From assembly GCA_014380205.1 (NCBI GenBank), contig JACMKH010000393.1, positions 1-10,586 of the forward strand: 10,586 nucleotides of DNA, given 5' to 3'. The position numbers and the translations under genes are program-made. Under the pieces are notes generated by a model. The model ran no database searches, had not been told where the DNA came from, and worked only from the letters and a program-made list of their open reading frames with translations. This document shows positions 6,155-10,586 of this stretch, in pieces. The stretch comes from Sphingomonadaceae bacterium (lineage in GTDB: Bacteria > Pseudomonadota > Alphaproteobacteria > Sphingomonadales > Sphingomonadaceae). Within the stretch, counting starts at the first letter, position 1; each line of letters starts with the position of its first letter.

Positions 6155-6525
6155 GCGACCAGATCAACGTCGTCGGCGGCCCGCTCGCGCTGTGCTCGGC
6201 AGATCCCGTCACCGGCTGGACGCGCAACGGCTGCTGCGAGACGCATGACGGCGATGCGGGCGCCCACACCGTCTGCGTGGTGATGACCGACGAGTTTCTC
6301 GCCTTCAGCCGCGCCGCGGGCAACGACCTTTCGACCCCGCGCCCCGAATACGGCTTCGCGGGCCTTCGCGAGGGCGACCGCTGGTGCCTCTGCGCCGACC
6401 GCTGGGAGGAAGCCCGCCTCAACGGCTTCGCCCCGCTCGTCATCCTCGAGGCGACCAGCATCGCGACGCTCGGGCACACCGATCTCGGCCATCTGCAAGC
6501 GCATGCCTGGGAGGAAGACGCCTAA
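6151..6525 (+). CDS. DUF2237 family protein of unknown function
   Basis: Function unknown. The 124 residues match the DUF2237 (COG3651) pattern closely: NVVGGPLALCS (6-16), DPVTGWTRNGCCET (18-31), GAHTVCVVMT (37-46), FLAFSRAAGNDLSTPRPEYGF (49-69), GLREGDRWCLCADRWEEA (71-88) and a final LGHLQAHA. Several cysteines are conserved (C28, C29, C42, C79, C81), compatible with metal binding or redox chemistry, which is inference. No signal peptide or membrane helix. ATG at 6151 overlaps the cutA stop and has an excellent GAGGAGG site upstream, which excludes the longer form reading back into cutA. Last gene of the ctaA operon. Confidence 0.9.
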   Translation: MSDQINVVGGPLALCSADPVTGWTRNGCCETHDGDAGAHTVCVVMTDEFLAFSRAAGNDLSTPRPEYGFAGLREGDRWCLCADRWEEARLNGFAPLVILEATSIATLGHTDLGHLQAHAWEEDA

Positions 6526-6553
6526 CGGCGGGTCCCACAACGGCCAACATCGG

Positions 6554-6586
6554 CATACAGACAGATACCGGAAATCTGTCTGCATG
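6554..6586. promoter_or_regulatory. 33-bp palindrome, TetR-type operator or terminator-like hairpin
   Basis: Arms CAGACAGAT (6558-6566) and ATCTGTCTG (6574-6582) are perfect complements around a 7-nt spacer. After one mismatched pair, CAT (6554-6556) and ATG (6584-6586) extend the dyad, so 12 of 13 pairs match. It lies 29 nt after the DUF2237 stop and about 100 nt before the DUF4956 start. No T run follows, so classical intrinsic termination is unlikely. The size and symmetry fit a TetR/AcrR-family operator, but no such regulator is in the window. Confidence 0.5.
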
Positions 6587-6684
6587 ACTGTCGATCGCCG
6601 CACCTGCGGATCGCTTCTCGCCCTTTGCGCGCGAGCGCCGAACCTCTAGGGAGAGACCGCGCATCACGCGCTCGGGGGGACGGC

Positions 6685-7356
6685 ATGCCGCTGCCGAGGC
6701 TGTTCTATTCGCTGACCTTCTACTATCTCGGCGTCACCGTCGTGCTGCTCGCGGCGTTCCTGCTCAATCCGGATATCAGGAATTATCTCCCGATCGGCGG
6801 AGTCGAGGAGCTGATCGCGCAGCCCCCGCGCGGACCGTTCGAAGGCGTCGAGATCGGCGGATCGCGCACCGGCACGCTTGGCAGCCTCGTCTGGCTGATC
6901 ATCGCGGTCGGCGCGGCGCTGCTCGCGGCGCTGCCGGTGAGCTGGACCTATATCGCGATCCGCGCGCGCGACGAGTATATGCAGTCGATCGTCGAGACGA
7001 TCATCCTGCTGCCGATGATTGTCACGGCAATCGTCATCGTCGTCCAGAACTCGCTCGCGCTCGCCTTCTCGCTCGCCGGGATCGCCGCGGGCGTCCAGTT
7101 CCGCAACGCGCTCAAGAGCCCCGGCGACGCGCTGTTCATCCTGCTCGCGATCGGCACGGGGCTCTCGGCGGGGATCGGCGCGGTCGAACTCGCCTTCGTC
7201 GTGACGATTGCGTTCAACTACGGCTTCCTCGTGCTCTGGATTACCGACTACGGCGCGCGCGAGGGCACGCGCCGCTATCTGCGCCGGCCAGGGCCCAAGC
7301 CGGCGAAGGAGGAGCGCGCGAGACCGCGGAAAGCCGAACCGGAGGCGGACGAGTGA
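6685..7356 (+). CDS. DUF4956 domain multi-pass membrane protein
   Basis: Function unknown. The 223 residues contain a first helix (about 9-27), a loop of about 40 residues probably outside the membrane, then helices near 66-86, 103-120, 122-138, 148-163 and 167-186, and a basic cytoplasmic-looking C-terminal tail (200-223). The conserved DUF4956 stretch is VQFRNALKSPGDALFILLAIGTGLSAGIG (137-165), with FRxxLxxPxDA. DUF4956 genes in other bacteria are often found near CotH-type and VTC polyphosphate polymerase genes; here a CotH-like gene lies convergently two genes away. ATG at 6685 has GGGGGA 6 nt upstream; the longer in-frame start lacks this support. The stop overlaps the next gene (GTGA). 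Confidence 0.82.
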   Translation: MPLPRLFYSLTFYYLGVTVVLLAAFLLNPDIRNYLPIGGVEELIAQPPRGPFEGVEIGGSRTGTLGSLVWLIIAVGAALLAALPVSWTYIAIRARDEYMQSIVETIILLPMIVTAIVIVVQNSLALAFSLAGIAAGVQFRNALKSPGDALFILLAIGTGLSAGIGAVELAFVVTIAFNYGFLVLWITDYGAREGTRRYLRRPGPKPAKEERARPRKAEPEADE

Positions 7357-8174
7357 TCCGAACCGCGCTCGGCCTGCTGCTGCTCGCCGCGTGCGCGCGA
7401 TCCGGCGATCCGGCCGCCGACCGGCGCGCGATCGAGCTTCCGGTCGAGCTGCTCGAAGTCTCGGGACTCGCGATGGCCTCGCCGACGAGCGTCTTCGCGC
7501 ACAACGACGAGCGCGCCGTCATCCACGAGATCGAATTGGCGGACGGACGCGTGCTGCGCTCGTTCGCGCTCGGCGATCCCGCCGAAGCCGATGATTTCGA
7601 AGGCATCGCGGCCGGTGGGGACCATATCTACCTAATCGCCAGCACGGGCCGGCTACTCGTCGCCGAGCCGGGTGAAAACGGCGCGCGCCAGCCGTTCGAG
7701 GAATATGACACGGGCGTCGGCGCCGCGTGCGAGATCGAGGGGCTGTCGTTGGCGCCCGAACCCGGCAACCTGCTCATCGTGTGCAAGACATTGCCGCGCG
7801 GTGAGCGGCAGGGACGGCTCGTCATCTACCAATGGAGCATCGCCGCGCGCGCGCGCATCGAGCGGCCGTGGCTCGACATCGATCTCGACGAGGCGCTGGG
7901 TGCGCAGAGCGACGACTTCGCGCCCTCGGGGATCGAGTGGGTCCCGGCGGATCGGCGAATCCTCGTCATATCGGCGCGCGCGAGGCGGATGATCGTGCTC
8001 GACGAGCAGGGCGCCGTCCTCGCCACGCACAGGCTCGCCCCCGCCCGCCATCCCCAGGCCGAGGGCGTCACCGTGATCGGGAACTGGCTGTTGATCGCCG
8101 ACGAAGGTGAGCGCGGCAGGCCCGCGCGGATCGCGGCCTATCCCTTCCCGCTACCGGACGCAGCTGCGCAATAG
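7353..8174 (+). CDS. Lipoprotein with YjiK/SdiA-regulated-like beta-propeller
   Basis: Probable envelope lipoprotein. The N-terminus MIRTALGLLLLAAC has a lipobox (LAAC) with the lipidated cysteine at 14. The rest of the 273 residues reads as a beta-propeller of the SdiA-regulated (YjiK, COG3204) type, related to phytase-like/esterase-like propellers. Blade motifs recur: VSGLAMA (36-42), DDFEGIAA (80-87), CEIEGLSLAP (126-135), APSGIEWVP (190-198) and PQAEGVTV (234-241). The acidic residues D81/E83, E127/E129 and E237 could form a metal site in the central channel. GTG at 7353 overlaps the DUF4956 stop and has GGAGG 7 nt upstream. The last 24 bp overlap the convergent kinase-like gene. The biochemical function is not established. 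Confidence 0.8.
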   Translation: MIRTALGLLLLAACARSGDPAADRRAIELPVELLEVSGLAMASPTSVFAHNDERAVIHEIELADGRVLRSFALGDPAEADDFEGIAAGGDHIYLIASTGRLLVAEPGENGARQPFEEYDTGVGAACEIEGLSLAPEPGNLLIVCKTLPRGERQGRLVIYQWSIAARARIERPWLDIDLDEALGAQSDDFAPSGIEWVPADRRILVISARARRMIVLDEQGAVLATHRLAPARHPQAEGVTVIGNWLLIADEGERGRPARIAAYPFPLPDAAAQ

Positions 8175-9206
8175 GTTGCGATCGACGTCGGCTGGCGTCG
8201 CGACACTCTCGAAGAAGCCCGCGAGATAGGCGAGCGCCCGCGTGCGATGGCGGTCGCTGAGCTCGGGAACCGCGCCGAGCGCGGTCTCGATCCGCGGCCG
8301 CGCGGCGAGGAATTCCGCGGCGACCGCGCGCGCCTCTTCGTTGTGCATGCAGAAGCCGCGATAGACCCGCGTGCGGATGCTCGACACCGTGAGCTGCGCG
8401 GGCGGCGTCGCATAGGGCGCGTCGACCAGCCCCGAATGATCGAAGTCGTAGGGAATCGGGATGAGCCCGCTCGTCACGTCCGGCGCGGCGGCGAGCGGCT
8501 TCGAATTGTGGCAGCAATCGTCGCCCGCGGGGCCCGCCTGCATCGCCCAGTCGAGATTGCCGATCATATATTCGAACACCGCGAACCGCGCCGCGTCGCG
8601 CGGACTGAGCCGCGCATAGGGAAAGTCGCCGCCCTCGAGCTCGACGAGGCCGTTGCGGCTCGCGGCGTCGTCGATATCCTCGATCAGGAAGCCGAGCCGC
8701 GACGCTGTCGGCCGCGTCGCTCCCTCCTCGACATAGTCGATCCGCGCGAGCCGGACGCGCAGACTGAGCGGCGTCAGCGCGTTAAGCAGCCGGTAGGCCG
8801 CGAACTCGAGCAGCACATGCTGCTGGAACGAATCGGTCGGGCGGCAGTGGGTGACCAGCTTGAGCCGGCGTTGGCCGGCGAACAGCGAGGCGGCGGGTGG
8901 CGGCTGGGTGAACTCGATACGCAGAGGAGGGAAGGTGCAGATGTCGCGCCGGCGACGCGTGATGCCGCGCGGCGAAAGCGCGATCGCATGCGTCTCGGGC
9001 GCCGCGCCCTCGAGCGTCAGCGTCGCCGGATGCACGGCGGTCGACCGCTCGCCGCCGCGGGCGACCGCGCCGATCGGTCCGCGCACGGTGAGCTGGATGA
9101 CGTCGTCGCTCGCGAACAGCGCCGTCGGCGCCTGGGCGGCGACCGGCGCCGCGAACGCCGTCGCCGCCAGCACAAGCGCTACGATCTTTACCGCTATTCG
9201 CGTCAT
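8151..9206 (-). CDS. Secreted protein with CotH-like atypical kinase motifs
   Basis: The 351-residue product starts with a Sec signal peptide (hydrophobic 8-20, cleavage near VAAQA, 22-26), so it acts in the periplasm or outside. The mature part looks like the CotH family, atypical protein kinases first studied on spore coats. Visible candidates for the kinase motifs are RLKLVTHC (114-121, K116 as nucleotide lysine), LLEFAAYRLLN (132-142, E134), FLIEDID (173-179), MIGNLDWA (214-221, N217 and D219 as catalytic loop), CHNSKPL (232-238) and IPYDFDHSGLV (251-261, D254/D256 as metal-binding DxD). Kinase activity is inferred, not shown. ATG at 9206 overlaps the phosphatase stop (ATGA), with GGAGG 7 nt upstream. 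The 3' end overlaps the facing lipoprotein gene by 24 bp. Confidence 0.75.
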   Translation of the reverse strand: MTRIAVKIVALVLAATAFAAPVAAQAPTALFASDDVIQLTVRGPIGAVARGGERSTAVHPATLTLEGAAPETHAIALSPRGITRRRRDICTFPPLRIEFTQPPPAASLFAGQRRLKLVTHCRPTDSFQQHVLLEFAAYRLLNALTPLSLRVRLARIDYVEEGATRPTASRLGFLIEDIDDAASRNGLVELEGGDFPYARLSPRDAARFAVFEYMIGNLDWAMQAGPAGDDCCHNSKPLAAAPDVTSGLIPIPYDFDHSGLVDAPYATPPAQLTVSSIRTRVYRGFCMHNEEARAVAAEFLAARPRIETALGAVPELSDRHRTRALAYLAGFFESVATPADVDRNLLRSCVR

Positions 9207-10243
9207 TGGCCGTCCTCCCCGCTCACGACATGCGCGACCACGCGGTCGCCGATGATCTCGAGATAGCTCCGCGCACCGCCATAATGCGCGGAAATTCCCG
9301 TATCGATGGCGATCAGCCGCCCATCGTGTCGGATGGCGATGCCCTCGGGCACGGGCGTGTGGCCCACCACGATACGCCGCGCCCCATGCGCGCGAAGAAC
9401 GGCGTCGAGCTCCTCCTCCACCGACATTTGCGGCGGCGCTCGGTCGCCCTCCCCGGATTCGCGGTTCACCAGGCCGCGGTACCAGAGCGGTCCCGCCGAA
9501 TCGTGGATGATCGCGTCGGGCGCGTCGCTTCGCGCGGCGATCTCGGCGGCGACGCGGCGGTTGATCTCGTCGATCGGCATCGCCGCATAGGCCGCGCTGA
9601 TCCCGCCATGCGCGAACAGCGTCCCGTCGATCAGCGCCACGGCCGGATTGGAGACGACCCAGCGGCCTATCTCGCCCTCGGGCGCCCATGCGGCTCGGTG
9701 CTCGACCTTGCCCAACGGCGTATCCTCGAGCCACGCGCGATGAATTGCGTGCCCGGACATCGCGCGGCCGCGCGCGCGATAGGATTGCTCGATCGCGGCA
9801 TGATTGGCCTGATACGCCCGGCGGCGGCGCCTCACCGAACTCCCGTCGGCGAAGGCCGCGAATTCGTCGGGATGGACGTAGCGCAAATCGCCCGTGACGT
9901 TCATCATCTCATGGTTGCCGACGAGGGCCACCACCTGTCCGCCCACCTGCAGCGCCTCGCGCTGAAGCCGCATCAGATGACGGATGATGCTCAGCGTGTC
10001 GGCGCCGCGATCGGGAACATCACCGGTCTGGACAAGCACCGCCTCCCCGCCGGTCCAGCGATCGCTGTCATCGATCAGCCCCGCCGCGCGGACGATCGCG
10101 CGATAGGCGGCATAGTCGCCATGCAGATCGCCGATCGCGACGATGCGTGGCGGACGCTGCGCGAGGCCGGGCGTCGCACCCACGCCGGCGATCGCCCACG
10201 CCGCGATGACTAACGCGATCGCTCGCCACATCCGACCGAACAT
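9203..10243 (-). CDS. Secreted PPP-family metallophosphatase, Shewanella-like type
   Basis: Calcineurin-like phosphoesterase predicted to be exported. The 346 residues begin with a signal peptide (FGRMWRAIALVIAAWAIAGVG, cleavage near LAQ, 27-29). The PPP metal-site motifs are complete: GDLHGD (38-43), GDVPDRG (74-80), GNHEMM (109-114), FAHGG (210-214) and GHTPV (294-298). GNHEMMNVTGDLRYV and SAGPLWYRG (249-257) resemble the Shewanella-like protein phosphatases, a bacterial-origin branch of PPP enzymes that includes Tyr-specific members, so phosphoprotein activity is plausible. The start ATG at 10243 is fixed by a perfect AAGGAG 5 nt upstream. It is the first gene of a two-gene operon with the CotH-like gene (ATGA overlap). 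Confidence 0.9.
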   Translation of the reverse strand: MFGRMWRAIALVIAAWAIAGVGATPGLAQRPPRIVAIGDLHGDYAAYRAIVRAAGLIDDSDRWTGGEAVLVQTGDVPDRGADTLSIIRHLMRLQREALQVGGQVVALVGNHEMMNVTGDLRYVHPDEFAAFADGSSVRRRRRAYQANHAAIEQSYRARGRAMSGHAIHRAWLEDTPLGKVEHRAAWAPEGEIGRWVVSNPAVALIDGTLFAHGGISAAYAAMPIDEINRRVAAEIAARSDAPDAIIHDSAGPLWYRGLVNRESGEGDRAPPQMSVEEELDAVLRAHGARRIVVGHTPVPEGIAIRHDGRLIAIDTGISAHYGGARSYLEIIGDRVVAHVVSGEDGQ

Positions 10244-10268
10244 CGGATCTCCTTTTGCCCGACGTGCG

Positions 10269-10297
10269 ATGCAACCCGGGGGGCACCGTCTTGTCAA
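10269..10297 (-). promoter_or_regulatory. Sigma70-like promoter of the phosphatase/kinase-like operon
   Basis: On the minus strand a perfect -35, TTGACA (complement of 10292-10297), is followed after 17 bp by TTGCAT (10269-10274), a partial -10. Transcription would begin around 10262, giving a short leader of about 20 nt that includes AAGGAG (10249-10254). Its location just after the terminator supports an independent transcription unit. Confidence 0.55.
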
Positions 10298-10343
10298 GCC
10301 GCGGCAATCCCCGGCGCTGTTCCCACCTCGAAGCGCAAGCACA

Positions 10344-10377
10344 AAAAGGGGCGGCCCGCGAACGAACCGCCCCTTTT
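10344..10377. terminator. Strong intrinsic terminator, A/T tracts on both sides
   Basis: AAAAGGGGCGG (10344-10354) and CCGCCCCTTTT (10367-10377) form a perfect 11-bp stem around a 12-nt loop. Read on the minus strand the stem is followed by TTTTTG, terminating the gene that ends at 10394. Read on plus it ends in TTTTGTT, so it could work both ways. It insulates the phosphatase operon from the upstream gene. Confidence 0.88.
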
Positions 10378-10393
10378 GTTGGGCCGGTTGGCG

Positions 10394-10586
10394 TCAGACG
10401 CGTTCGAGCACCTGGTCGAGGCGCGCCTCGATGTCCTCGCGCATCTCGGCCGCGCCGGGCGCGAAGCCGTCTAGGTGCTCGCCATGCGGCACGCCCACGG
10501 CGAACGACGCCGCCGTGCGGCCCTCGGAGCCATCGGGCAGCCGATAGCGCGCGTCCGCGACGACGACGGGAAGCGCGCCCGCGCCA
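10394..10586 (-). CDS. C-terminal end of an unrecognised protein, cut by window
   Basis: A minus-strand frame enters from the right edge and ends with TGA at 10396-10394. It encodes 63 residues: a likely strand region ALPVVVADARYRLPDG, then AVGVPHGEHLDGF, and a terminal amphipathic helix EMREDIEARLDQVLERV. The codon use fits the neighbours, and the strong terminator 17 nt after the stop is in the right orientation, so this is a real gene end. I do not recognise the family from this fragment. Confidence 0.68.
   Translation of the reverse strand, partial: GAGALPVVVADARYRLPDGSEGRTAASFAVGVPHGEHLDGFAPGAAEMREDIEARLDQVLERV

Noticed and set aside
8247..9266. Plus-strand open frame opposite the CotH-like gene
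   Set aside because: Arg-rich shadow frame. The minus strand has a signal peptide, conserved motifs and a ribosome site.
9207..9734. Extension of the CotH-like protein upstream into the phosphatase gene
   Set aside because: The signal peptide starts at the ATG at 9206 with a GGAGG site; upstream sequence is the phosphatase in a different frame.
9206..10213. Plus-strand open frame opposite the phosphatase
   Set aside because: Shadow of a gene with all PPP motifs intact.

Overview
The window is GC-rich, densely packed chromosomal DNA from an alphaproteobacterium, most likely Sphingomonadales (a Sphingomonas-like genus). The assignment rests on protein style and on gene neighbourhoods such as MerC-domain protein/Fur-family regulator/NYN nuclease beside ctaA, and the mraZ-rsmH head of a dcw cluster. 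No IS element, integrase, CRISPR array, rRNA or tRNA was recognised. Most adjacent genes overlap by 4 bp (ATGA, GTGA or TTGA).

Left part (1-3203, all minus strand): cysteine synthase, a small single-pass membrane protein, then mraZ and rsmH, the start of the division and cell-wall cluster that continues past the left edge. The region upstream of mraZ is an AT-richer promoter island followed by a leader with a 9-bp inverted repeat and three GANTC (CcrM-type) sites.

Middle left (3204-4685, minus): a metal-homeostasis operon reading MerC-domain membrane protein, Zur-like Fur-family repressor, NYN/PIN-like nuclease. It diverges from ctaA across a 144-bp region with two operator-like elements sharing a near-identical 12-mer.

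Middle right (4830-6525, plus): heme A synthase ctaA, cutA and a DUF2237 protein, joined by ATGA overlaps. A 33-bp palindrome follows and separates this operon from the next.

Right part (6685-10243): two convergent gene pairs with an envelope theme. On plus, a DUF4956 multi-pass membrane protein and a YjiK/SdiA-regulated-like beta-propeller lipoprotein. On minus, a secreted Shewanella-like PPP phosphatase and, ATGA-coupled to it, a secreted protein with CotH-like atypical kinase motifs. The two pairs meet with a 24-bp coding overlap. The phosphatase/kinase-like pair has its own promoter behind a strong bidirectional terminator and could be an exported phosphorylation writer/eraser module; this is the most interesting candidate system here. 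At the right edge is the C-terminal 63 residues of an unrecognised minus-strand gene.
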